This document shows positions 14,561 to 19,897 of a stretch of DNA of 19,897 nucleotides, one piece after another; position 1 is the first letter of the stretch, and each line of letters starts with the position of its first letter. The position numbers and the translations under genes are program-made. This DNA comes from SKGA01 sp051819745 (GTDB taxonomy: Archaea; Nanobdellota; Nanobdellia; Woesearchaeales; SKGA01): contig JBNJGO010000014.1 of NCBI GenBank assembly GCA_051819745.1, positions 1 to 19,897 on the forward strand. Direction: 5' to 3'. The notes below the pieces were generated by a model. It ran no database searches. It was not told where the DNA came from and saw only the letters and a program-made list of their open reading frames with translations.

Positions 14561-15064
14561 ATGAAGTTCAAACCAACAACATCAAATCGTGGTCAAGCGG
14601 CGCTTGAGTTCTTGACAACATATGGGTGGGCATTTTTAGTCATTCTCGTTATGATCGGAGGACTCTCCTATTTCGGTGTCCTTGACGTTTCAAAATTCGT
14701 TCCAGACAGTTGTAAACTCGATGGAAACCTCGAGTGTCCAACATACGCTCTACACAATCAATCGGTCGAGTTAGGAATTAAGAACAATTTCCAATCGTCA
14801 GATATTAACGTGACTGAAGTTAAAATCAAAGAAGTCGGACAAGACTCCTGGATTACAGCGGAGCCTACTGCACCACACGATCCGTCATATGCTATTGAGT
14901 CGGGTGACGAACATGAGGGTGCAGAATTTGATTTTGATTCTTCGGGAGATTTTGATGAGTTCCTTGATGATAAAAAGAAATTCGATCTTGAAGTCTATTA
15001 TAAAAAAGGAACATCTACAATCACCCAAATCTCTTCAGGAACACTTACAACAATGGTAAAATAA
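14561..15064 (+). CDS. class III signal peptide protein (pilin-like) 1
   Basis: The 167-residue protein has an archaellin/type IV pilin-like N-terminus: a short basic leader ending Arg-Gly (10-11), then QAALEFLTTYGW and a hydrophobic helix to about residue 40. Processing by a prepilin/prearchaellin peptidase is expected between G11 and Q12, leaving Q12 and E16 at the usual positions. The helix would pack in a filament core, with the acidic remainder outside. Cysteines C46 and C54 could form a disulfide. GGAGGT nine bases upstream is among the strongest ribosome binding sites in the window, as expected for an abundant structural protein. Confidence 0.88.
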   Translation: MKFKPTTSNRGQAALEFLTTYGWAFLVILVMIGGLSYFGVLDVSKFVPDSCKLDGNLECPTYALHNQSVELGIKNNFQSSDINVTEVKIKEVGQDSWITAEPTAPHDPSYAIESGDEHEGAEFDFDSSGDFDEFLDDKKKFDLEVYYKKGTSTITQISSGTLTTMVK

Positions 15065-15082
15065 GTTGTTGTTCGTATTTTA

Positions 15083-15097
15083 TTTTTCTTTTTTTTT
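15083..15097 (+). terminator. T-rich attenuating terminator between pilin-like genes
   Basis: TTTTTCTTTTTTTTT lies in the 59-base spacer between the two pilin-like genes. It could partly terminate transcription so that the first subunit is made in excess. Confidence 0.4.
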
Positions 15098-15123
15098 ATC
15101 ACTATTTTTCTTGAGGGCATACG

Positions 15124-15627
15124 ATGAGACGACAAGGACAGGCAGCGCTTGAATTTCTAACAACATATGGTTGGGCCTTATTATCCGTTCTTGCAGTCAT
15201 TGGAGTGCTAACTTATTTTATCGGCGCAGGCGATGTTCAAAAATTCGTGCCGACAACATGCGAGCTAGGTTCTGAATTCATCTGTCATTCAAACGCAATT
15301 AATGAACGAGGAGATGTGCTTATAGAACTAGCGCCAAGCACTAATGCCGTTAATATTTCTAAAATACAATGCGTGTATGAGGATGGCACTGAAGTAATTT
15401 CCGAATATGGTGATTTCTCTTTCGAACCTGGAGAAAAAACCGTTGTTCTCGCTTGTAAGGGTCCTCAGGGGCTTGATTTGGATGGTAAAATCAAACTTAC
15501 TGTAAACATCGTCTATCAAGAACAACAAACTGGTTCGTTTAAACACGTTGCACGCGGTGAAATTGTTCAAAACATTTTCAAAGGCGATATTGAAGAGGGA
15601 ATTACTATTGATCAACTGCCTGATTAG
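15124..15627 (+). CDS. class III signal peptide protein (pilin-like) 2
   Basis: The 167-residue paralogue of the preceding gene has leader MRRQG and mature start QAALEFLTTYGWALLSVL, with cleavage expected between G5 and Q6. The helix runs to about residue 33. The motif DVQKFVPTTCELGSEFIC parallels DVSKFVPDSCKLDGNLEC of its neighbour, so the two arose by duplication. The rest has diverged and is beta-rich. GAGGG at 15113-15117 is the ribosome binding site. No assembly ATPase, membrane platform or prepilin peptidase gene is in the window, so the filament machinery would be encoded elsewhere. Confidence 0.87.
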   Translation: MRRQGQAALEFLTTYGWALLSVLAVIGVLTYFIGAGDVQKFVPTTCELGSEFICHSNAINERGDVLIELAPSTNAVNISKIQCVYEDGTEVISEYGDFSFEPGEKTVVLACKGPQGLDLDGKIKLTVNIVYQEQQTGSFKHVARGEIVQNIFKGDIEEGITIDQLPD

Positions 15628-15690
15628 ATTATTGTTTTGTTACTGGTATGTTTGCAAAGAATTAAAAAAAGAGTTAGAACAGTATAATAT

Positions 15691-15966
15691 ATGGCTTTAA
15701 ACAACTGGTGCGTGTACTTGCTTGAGTGTCGTGACGGTAGTGTGTACACTGGCGTGACAAACGATGTGGAAAAACGTATGAGTGCTCATCGCAGTGGTCG
15801 TGGAAGTAAATATGTTGCACGAAAAGGTTTTTCGAGGTTGCTATATGCTATTTCTGCTGTTGATAAGGTTGATGCGATGAAGATGGAATACCGGGTGAAG
15901 CAGATGTCACGGAATGAGAAGATGATGTTCTTCGTTCAATATGGTCAACGCCACGTTTCAGATTGA
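15691..15966 (+). CDS. GIY-YIG domain protein (UPF0213/YhbQ-like)
   Basis: The 91-residue single-domain protein contains a GIY-YIG-type nuclease fold. CVYLLECRDGSVYTGVTNDVEKR holds the two tyrosine motifs (VYLL and VYTG) and the Arg. HRSGRGSKYVARKG follows, as in the UPF0213 group. The conserved late Glu is E86-like in family terms, here within MEYRVKQMSRNEK. Small stand-alone members have no agreed function; roles in DNA repair or nucleic acid processing are suspected. The DNA is visibly more G+C-rich than the genes to the left, and it marks the start of the less ordinary part of the window. Confidence 0.9.
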   Translation: MALNNWCVYLLECRDGSVYTGVTNDVEKRMSAHRSGRGSKYVARKGFSRLLYAISAVDKVDAMKMEYRVKQMSRNEKMMFFVQYGQRHVSD

Positions 15967-16022
15967 TTTTTTATGCGTTTCCCATATATTTGCGAAACAT
16001 CACAAATACATCCTGAGAGGAG

Positions 16023-16430
16023 TTATTCAGTATTGGGTTGACGTGTTATTGATTTGGCTTTTTGAATAAAATCTATCACTCTTTCTCTGTACTCTTCGAT
16101 TGTTTTTGCAGTGAAATTGTGCGTAGTTTGATAACTGGCTTGATGACGATCGCTTTTGAGTTGTGTATACAATTGCGCATCTTGTTTTTGTAGGGCTAGN
16201 NNNNNNNNNNNNNNNNNNNNNNNNNNNNNNNNNNNNNNNNNNNNNNNNNNNNNNNNNNNNNNNNNNNNNNNNNNNNNNNNNNNNNNNNNNNNNNNNNNNG
16301 TTATGTGTTGATTTATCAAGGTGTGCCTGGACGAGATCCTTATCGTAACCTATTTTACGAAGGATGTTTTCCTATTAAAAAACTCATATTTCGCTTTCGC
16401 TTTTTTCGGTTGCTTGATAAGGAGTTCAGT
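16023..16430 (-). pseudogene. HEPN-domain protein, frameshifted and interrupted by assembly gap
   Basis: Downstream of the MNT gene, the minus strand encodes pieces of a HEPN protein in different frames. ELLIKQPKKAKAKYEFFNR (from about 16427) is followed, after a one-base shift near 16370-16374, by ENILRKIGYDKDLVQAHLDK. After the 100-N gap the C-terminal part reads QLYTQLKSDRHQASYQ...TIEEYRERVIDFIQKA, typical of HEPN ends, and stops at 16023. No ATG precedes the first piece, although the gene should overlap the MNT stop. HEPN proteins paired with MNT are RNase-type toxins or substrates of the nucleotidyltransferase. Because the damage lies next to a contig join, sequencing or assembly error is as likely as true decay. 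Confidence 0.7.
16200..16299. other. assembly gap (100 N)
   Basis: Exactly 100 N, the usual placeholder for a gap of unknown length, inside the HEPN gene. Reading frames on its two sides need not match, and the true missing length is unknown. Confidence 0.98.
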
Positions 16431-16998
16431 TGTCGTGCAGAATCACCCTGTAAAAATTCTGTTCTCCGAGTATCGGAAATCCTTTCTTTCTCGCCTGAAT
16501 AATAATATGATCATCTGCTTTGATGAACTCGTCGACTGTACAGTGGAAGAGACTCAAGGGATGGTTGGAGACAGCGTTGATACGGCGTTTGAGCTCAGTG
16601 TAATCACCTGGTTGCTCTTCGACGATGAGAATGTCGATGTCGCTTGTTTTACGATGCTTGTTCTCAGCTACCGAGCCGAAGAGGATGACTGTGAATGTGC
16701 TGTGAGGCATTTTTTCAAGAAAGTCTTCAAGCGGTTGGCGGATGTTCAGAGGCAGTTGCCTGAAGTGAGAAAGGGCTTGTTCAGCAAATTTGAGCGTGAA
16801 TAGTCGTTGGTCGCCAATGGTGTAGAATGTATTGGATTTCGTTTTCTGGCGTTTGAGGATGCTACTGTTGGTGAGTTGCTGGAGTATGTTTTGCAGGGAG
16901 CTGTGAGAGAGACCTGTGTGGTCTTTGAGCTGGTTGTAATACAAGGTTGTTGTGTTGAGTTCGAAATACGCGTTGTAGATTTTGGTGTCGGGTTTCAT
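16426..16998 (-). CDS. MNT-family nucleotidyltransferase with N-terminal winged helix
   Basis: The 190-residue protein joins a winged-helix DNA-binding domain (about 5-65: LKDHTGLSHSSLQNILQQL) to a minimal nucleotidyltransferase domain. The catalytic signature GSVAENKHRKTSDID (108-122) is an exact GSx10DxD, as in MntA antitoxins, which modify their HEPN partner. The HEPN gene follows directly. ATG 16998 lies about 29 bases from TATA box 17022-17034, fitting a leaderless mRNA. An in-frame ATG at 17100 would add 34 residues encoded through the operator-like palindromes; it also has a TATA box at correct spacing (17124-17131), so a longer form is possible. The DNA-binding domain suggests self-regulation. 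Confidence 0.88.
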   Translation of the reverse strand: MKPDTKIYNAYFELNTTTLYYNQLKDHTGLSHSSLQNILQQLTNSSILKRQKTKSNTFYTIGDQRLFTLKFAEQALSHFRQLPLNIRQPLEDFLEKMPHSTFTVILFGSVAENKHRKTSDIDILIVEEQPGDYTELKRRINAVSNHPLSLFHCTVDEFIKADDHIIIQARKKGFPILGEQNFYRVILHDN

Positions 16999-17021
16999 CA
17001 GTTCTTGTGAAAGATGCTGTA

Positions 17022-17034
17022 ATATATAAATATT
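17022..17034 (-). promoter_or_regulatory. proximal TATA box for the MNT/HEPN genes
   Basis: ATATATAAATATT in + orientation, with TTTATATAT on the coding strand centred about 29 bases before ATG 16998. It directly abuts the palindromes at 17032-17069. Confidence 0.55.
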
Positions 17035-17069
17035 ACCAGTATTTGGTAATATTTTACCATTTTTTGGTA
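17032..17069. promoter_or_regulatory. tandem palindromic operator candidates (TACCA-N5-TGGTA)
   Basis: Site 1 is ATTACCA-N5-TGGTAAT (17032-17050), with 7-bp arms. Site 2 is TACCA-N5-TGGTA (17055-17069), with 5-bp arms. Their centres are 21 bp apart, two helical turns, so dimers would bind the same face. They sit immediately upstream of the proximal TATA box of a gene for a winged-helix protein, as expected for autoregulation. Confidence 0.65.
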
Positions 17070-17123
17070 TATTTGTGTTTCTTGCTAGTGTTTCGTTCAT
17101 TACGGATTGTAGTGTGGTTGATG

Positions 17124-17131
17124 TTTATAAG
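17124..17131 (-). promoter_or_regulatory. distal TATA-like box for the MNT gene
   Basis: TTTATAAG in + orientation, about 27 bases before the in-frame ATG 17100 on the minus strand. It could drive a longer leaderless transcript. The rest of 17133-17196 shows no gene. Confidence 0.35.
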
Positions 17132-17196
17132 CTTCACACGAGGGTGGCTAGTGGGTTGTGAGTGGGTGGGTTTTTTGGGATTAAAATCAACCAAAG

Positions 17197-17206
17197 ATTT
17201 TTAAAG
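17197..17206 (+). promoter_or_regulatory. TATA box for the peptide / radical SAM cluster
   Basis: ATTTTTAAAG predicts a transcript start near 17228, giving a leader of about 30 nt with the GGAGGTGA ribosome binding site. This rules out the in-frame ATG at 17217 as the start of the peptide gene. Confidence 0.5.
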
Positions 17207-17258
17207 ATGAATATTGATGAAGTATTTAATTCCATATGACTTGTTGGAGGTGAAATAT

Positions 17259-17432
17259 ATGTCTATAAACAAGATTGTTGAATATAATAAGACAGATACA
17301 TACAAAAACAAAATGGATGAACCTGTTATATATTCTCCGAAAAAAGATGCTTATGTGCCAATTGGTGTAAATAATCCAAAAGGCAAAGTCCAAAAATACA
17401 ATATTGGATTAGGACCTGGCTCATGGTATTAG
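17259..17432 (+). CDS. 57-residue peptide, candidate RiPP precursor
   Basis: No known family is recognised. The peptide is short and polar with no signal peptide or cysteine. It is Lys/Asn/Tyr-rich in the first 30 residues (possible leader), Pro/Gly-containing in the middle (AYVPIGVNNPKGK), and ends in GLGPGSWY (50-57). GGAGGTGA at 17246-17253, five bases before ATG 17259, is one of the best ribosome binding sites here and sets the start. It is followed after 48 bases by a radical SAM enzyme with an auxiliary-cluster motif. That order, plus a T-run between them, is the usual layout of a modified-peptide precursor and its enzyme. The terminal aromatic residue recalls mycofactocin precursors, which end Val-Tyr, but no similarity is claimed. 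Confidence 0.7.
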   Translation: MSINKIVEYNKTDTYKNKMDEPVIYSPKKDAYVPIGVNNPKGKVQKYNIGLGPGSWY

Positions 17433-17446
17433 TTTATTGATTCTTC

Positions 17447-17454
17447 TTTTTTTT
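17447..17454 (+). terminator. T-run between the peptide gene and the radical SAM gene
   Basis: Eight consecutive T preceded by a pyrimidine tract. It may act as a partial terminator, making more peptide mRNA than enzyme mRNA. Confidence 0.4.
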
Positions 17455-17480
17455 ATGTAATTCTTGGGAGGTTATTTCAT

Positions 17481-18401
17481 ATGAGAAAAATATTTTTGGT
17501 GACTGATTACGCTTGTGATAATAGCTGTATCTCTTGCGCTAAAAAAAGTGATGAGAGAGGAAAGCTTAATCTTGATGAGATTAAAAGTAAAATTGATTGG
17601 ATAAAACCATGCAATAATGATAATATTGAAATTAGCGGCGGTGAACCTTCCCTGCGTGATGATATTTTTGATATGATTTCGTATATTAAGTCTAATTATG
17701 ATACTAATGTTACGTTATTGTCAAATGGTCGAAAATTTAAGGATAGCTCCTTTTCAAAATCTATGAAAGAAAGTGGAATTGATAGAGTTATGACTACATT
17801 CTATAATGCAGATGAGAGAAAGCATGACAGTATTACACAGAGAAAAGGGAGTTTTCAAGATACGCTTAAAGGACTGCATAATCTTCAAGATATTGAAGTG
17901 CCGCTCTCTGTTAAAACAATAATCACACAAAATAATTATAAAGAATTAACTGATTTTGTCAATTTTGCATATGATGAATTTCCCGAGGCATGGGTATCTC
18001 TACATGGTTTGATTATGAGGGGGAATGCCTTTGATAATAGAGAACAGCTCGTGGTGAAATATAGTGATATGAAACCCTATGTTGAAGATGCTCTTGATAC
18101 TGCTATAGAAAGGAATAAAAATCTGGGGGTTTTTGTTACTCCAACGTGCATTCTTGATCCAATGTATTGGAGTTACTTGAGTGTGGATTGGAAACAAATG
18201 ACTCAAGAGATGATCTATATATCGCCTGAGGAGACTGTTCAGGGAAATATGGATGTGGAGCAACCACAGTATTGTAATGAGTGCGTTATCAACGAAAATT
18301 GTTCTTGGGCTTGGGAGTCTGCATGGAAGGAATATATTGATATGTTCGGGACAAAGGAATTACATAAGATCACACCGCAACAACTATATTTTAGAAAATG
18401 A
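17481..18401 (+). CDS. radical SAM enzyme with C-terminal auxiliary-cluster motif
   Basis: The 306-residue enzyme has the radical SAM cluster motif CDNSCISC (C12, C16, C19; Cx3Cx2C) and the SAM-contact motif GGEP (53-56), so it should cleave S-adenosylmethionine to a deoxyadenosyl radical. The C-terminal region has C223 and CNECVINENC (C265, C268, C274), a Cx2Cx5C pattern typical of SPASM/twitch domains that bind an extra [4Fe-4S] cluster in peptide-modifying enzymes. The fourth SPASM cysteine is missing, suggesting a single auxiliary cluster (twitch-like). GGGAGG at 17466-17471 precedes ATG 17481. The stop overlaps the next gene's ATG (ATGA). The neighbouring small peptide is the obvious substrate candidate; tRNA or cofactor roles are not excluded. 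Confidence 0.92.
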   Translation: MRKIFLVTDYACDNSCISCAKKSDERGKLNLDEIKSKIDWIKPCNNDNIEISGGEPSLRDDIFDMISYIKSNYDTNVTLLSNGRKFKDSSFSKSMKESGIDRVMTTFYNADERKHDSITQRKGSFQDTLKGLHNLQDIEVPLSVKTIITQNNYKELTDFVNFAYDEFPEAWVSLHGLIMRGNAFDNREQLVVKYSDMKPYVEDALDTAIERNKNLGVFVTPTCILDPMYWSYLSVDWKQMTQEMIYISPEETVQGNMDVEQPQYCNECVINENCSWAWESAWKEYIDMFGTKELHKITPQQLYFRK

Positions 18402-18853
18402 AAATCGTCAACGCTACAAAAGATCATGCTAAAGGGATCTCTGAGCTGATGCTTTCAGATCTGCAGCATCCTCCTGATGATTTCCCGGAAGAAATGATAG
18501 AGCGATTTCGAGAGCATGCTCTTCCAGAGAATATACTGAAAGAATTCGATAATCCGAATCTAAGACTCCGTATCGCCATTGAGAATGATACTGTACAAGG
18601 TTTCATTGTAGGATATATGGAGACTGAAAAAGCTATACTCGAATATGTAACAGGATCTGATATCACGATGAAAAAAGCACTTCTCGAGGAGTTTATGAAT
18701 GCGTGCAAACGAAAAGGTGTCTCGAGGATTGTCACAGATACGTTTTATTGCATGGAGAACCGTACGTTCTTTGAGGATGAAGGTTTTGAATATGTTTCAA
18801 AAGAACAAGTGGCGGATAATCTTGATATGCTCTGGTATGAAAAAAGAGTGTGA
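18398..18853 (+). CDS. GNAT-like acyltransferase
   Basis: The 151-residue product has the layout of the GNAT N-acyltransferase fold: N-terminal strand MKIVNAT, two helices with GISELMLSD, strand LRIAIENDTVQGFIVGY (57-73), helix LLEEFMNACKRKGVSRIVTD, and the C-terminal NRTFFEDEGFEYVSKEQ (120-136) typical of motif B. The usual Q/RxxGxG/A acyl-CoA loop is degenerate (GSDITMKKAL), so catalysis is less certain. The ATG overlaps the radical SAM stop by four bases, placing both in one operon. It may acylate the modified peptide or act as self-protection; either is inference. Confidence 0.75.
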   Translation: MKIVNATKDHAKGISELMLSDLQHPPDDFPEEMIERFREHALPENILKEFDNPNLRLRIAIENDTVQGFIVGYMETEKAILEYVTGSDITMKKALLEEFMNACKRKGVSRIVTDTFYCMENRTFFEDEGFEYVSKEQVADNLDMLWYEKRV

Positions 18854-18924
18854 ATAAAAAAATTGAAAATACTGAAATTGTAAAGCTCAAGTATGATGGT
18901 GTTTTTTCACTGGTTGGAGAGTAA
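18850..18924 (+). CDS. 24-residue ORF overlapping both neighbours
   Basis: A GTG-initiated frame whose first base is the last G before the GNAT gene's TGA (GTGTGA), and whose TAA shares its final A with the next gene's ATG (TAATG). The peptide contains NKKIENTEIVKLKYDG and ends FSLVGE. It has no homologue I recognise. Tight overlap on both sides suggests translational coupling, but it could equally be the remnant of a larger gene. A ribosome binding site-like GGAGAG at its end serves the next gene. Candidate second peptide of the cluster. Confidence 0.4.
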   Translation: MNKKIENTEIVKLKYDGVFSLVGE

Positions 18925-19223
18925 TGATGAAAATCCATATTGTTGGTGCTTATGCGTCTGGTAAAACTATTTGGATAACGCCATTAGGTGAAGGTTTTTC
19001 AGATATTCGAAAACGGAGTTCTTTGCTTGATTTCACTTCTTATTTAAGAAAAAATAATTTGAAAACTATTGAACTGGTCTTAAAATCTCTTTCAGATGAA
19101 GCAGTCTTATTAAAAGATTTAGAATATAAAAAAATCAAACCTTTTTCTAACAATACATTTCTTAGTTTGTTAGATGAAAGAGTTAATCAGTTTGAAACTG
19201 TTGAAAATAGATATGAGTTTTGA
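18924..19223 (+). CDS. short P-loop protein, possibly truncated kinase
   Basis: The 99-residue product begins MMKIHIVGAYASGKT, a good Walker A opening of a nucleotide kinase or ATPase. It then lacks any recognisable Walker B, LID or substrate-binding motif, so the kinase is incomplete. The remainder is basic and helical (SDEAVLLKDLEYKKIKPF) and resembles no family I know. Other frames downstream of the P-loop give no obvious continuation. GGAGAG precedes the tandem ATG at 18924/18927. From about 19000 the DNA becomes more A+T-rich, so an old recombination joining two gene pieces is possible. The next gene starts six bases after its stop. Confidence 0.6.
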   Translation: MMKIHIVGAYASGKTIWITPLGEGFSDIRKRSSLLDFTSYLRKNNLKTIELVLKSLSDEAVLLKDLEYKKIKPFSNNTFLSLLDERVNQFETVENRYEF

Positions 19224-19229
19224 TTTAAT

Positions 19230-19811
19230 ATGGGAATAGGGAAAATAATAACTTTTGATGGTCATGATAATGTTGGTAAATCTTCTTTAATTAGTTATTG
19301 TCAGAATTTAATGATCAACGATAATAATAAAGTGAATACTTATCAAACGATTAATCATGATTTTAAAATATATCGTGAGAATATGCCTGAAGATCAAAAA
19401 AATCCTTGGTTTTATCTTTCAGCTTGGTTAGTTACAGAGAATCAACTTAAAAAAGATAAGTTTTCTTTTGATTATTTGCTGGTTGACAGATCTTATTTTT
19501 CAACCCAAGTACTTAGTTATTCTTTAGGAATTGAATTTCCTGAATTTATGATTGAAAAATTTTTAATTCCTGATTTACCTATACAAGTAAAAGTTAATGA
19601 ATCTGTAAGATTAAAACGAATGGCTGTTGATTTGGATATAAGTTATTCGGATAAAAAATCAATGGATACTGAACTTATTAAACGAGCTGATTATTATTAT
19701 GCTCAACTAGGTTTACGTTCTTTTAACAATGATAAACCTCTTAAGGAGAGTGCTATTGATTTGTATGAACTTATAAAAAAAGAATCTTCAGATATGAAAA
19801 ATTATAAATAA
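19230..19811 (+). CDS. thymidylate kinase-like P-loop kinase
   Basis: The 193-residue protein begins with a strand and P-loop, KIITFDGHDNVGKSS (5-19). DYLLVDRSYFSTQVLSYSLG holds the Asp-Arg motif used for substrate contact in dTMP kinases and deoxynucleoside kinases. RLKRM is a LID-like Arg pair. Length and order fit the dTMP kinase/deoxynucleoside kinase superfamily, but the usual thymidylate motif after the P-loop is not clear, so substrate is open. It lies six bases downstream of the short P-loop gene and shares its very A+T-rich codon use (many TTA, GAT, AAA). It could be part of the peptide cluster, for example as a small-molecule or peptide kinase, or merely adjacent. Confidence 0.75.
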   Translation: MGIGKIITFDGHDNVGKSSLISYCQNLMINDNNKVNTYQTINHDFKIYRENMPEDQKNPWFYLSAWLVTENQLKKDKFSFDYLLVDRSYFSTQVLSYSLGIEFPEFMIEKFLIPDLPIQVKVNESVRLKRMAVDLDISYSDKKSMDTELIKRADYYYAQLGLRSFNNDKPLKESAIDLYELIKKESSDMKNYK

Positions 19812-19834
19812 GATGCTGGAGTGATGTTATTACA

Positions 19835-19897
19835 ATGGAAAAAAGAAGAACTTTTTCTGTGAAAATAGGTTCTAAAAATGTAGATTTAAGTGTTTAT
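19835..19897 (+). CDS. 5' end of an unidentified gene at the right edge
   Basis: ATG 19835 opens a frame that continues through the window end (MEKRRTFSVKIGSKNVDLSVY, partial). GGAGTGAT at 19818-19825 is a plausible ribosome binding site about ten bases before. The gene follows the kinase by 23 bases on the same strand. Too little is visible to name it. Confidence 0.5.
   Translation, partial: MEKRRTFSVKIGSKNVDLSVY

Noticed and set aside
16321..16803. Long plus-strand open frames opposite the MNT gene
   Set aside because: They lie antisense to a protein with an exact GSx10DxD motif and a winged helix, and their own translations are Cys/Val/Phe-rich with no recognisable domain.
17211..17245. 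TGATGA box suggesting a C/D box RNA
   Set aside because: No matching CTGA D box with a terminal stem at suitable spacing; the segment is explained as promoter and leader of the peptide gene.
18424..18735. Minus-strand open frame of 103 codons opposite the GNAT-like gene
   Set aside because: Ser/Ile/Arg-rich shadow; the plus-strand gene is coupled to the radical SAM stop and has a sensible GNAT layout.
1..19897. CRISPR array, insertion sequence or rRNA gene
   Set aside because: No regularly spaced repeats, transposase-like proteins, terminal inverted repeats with target duplications, or rRNA-like stretches were seen.

Overview
The window looks like a low-G+C archaeal chromosome, most likely from the DPANN group (Woesearchaeota/Pacearchaeota-like). 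Evidence: archaeal RNA polymerase subunits RpoL and RpoK, archaeal ribosomal protein L10e, a NOG1-type GTPase, class III (archaellin-type) signal peptides, tRNA introns with bulge-helix-bulge splice sites, and TATA boxes lying about 26 bp upstream of start codons that often have no ribosome binding site (leaderless mRNAs). The exact lineage is an inference. A run of exactly 100 N at 16200-16299 joins two contigs.

Layout. 1-198: the 3' end of an unidentified gene, then an intron-containing tRNA-Gln on the minus strand. 355-3913: a plus-strand run of an unknown 473-residue protein, a MagIII/endonuclease III-like DNA glycosylase, and two unknown helical proteins. 3971-4960: NOG1-like GTPase from its own leaderless promoter. 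5027-6034 (minus): four-helix membrane protein with a Ser/Lys-rich tail. 6154-6690: ribosomal protein L10e. 6879-7819 (minus): rpoL and an unknown gene. 7947-8447: small membrane protein of the COG2426 type. 8503-10768: coupled MoxR/ChlI-like AAA+ ATPase and VWA protein. 10782-11696 (minus): rpoK followed by a C39-like protein that appears to lack catalytic residues. 11804-12253 (minus): winged-helix regulator. 12413-12583: tRNA-Tyr with two introns, one in the T loop. 12843-14011: small membrane protein, DUF192 protein, and a bacterial-type HU protein ending in a bacterial-style terminator hairpin. 14125-14388 (minus): YhbY/CRM RNA-binding protein. 14561-15627: two related pilin-like proteins. 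15691-15966: GIY-YIG protein. 16023-16998 (minus): HEPN/MNT toxin-antitoxin-like pair, with HEPN broken by the assembly gap and a frameshift.

The most interesting stretch is 17259-18924 and probably on to the right edge: a 57-residue peptide ending Gly-Leu-Gly-Pro-Gly-Ser-Trp-Tyr, a radical SAM enzyme with a C-terminal auxiliary-cluster cysteine motif, a GNAT-like acyltransferase, a 24-codon ORF overlapping both neighbours, and two P-loop proteins. Gene order, overlaps and a T-run between peptide and enzyme suggest an archaeal RiPP-like peptide-modification cluster. This is an inference from architecture only.

Most of the left two thirds is housekeeping with scattered unknowns. The part right of about 15.7 kb looks accessory: toxin-antitoxin module, modification cluster, assembly gap, and changing base composition.
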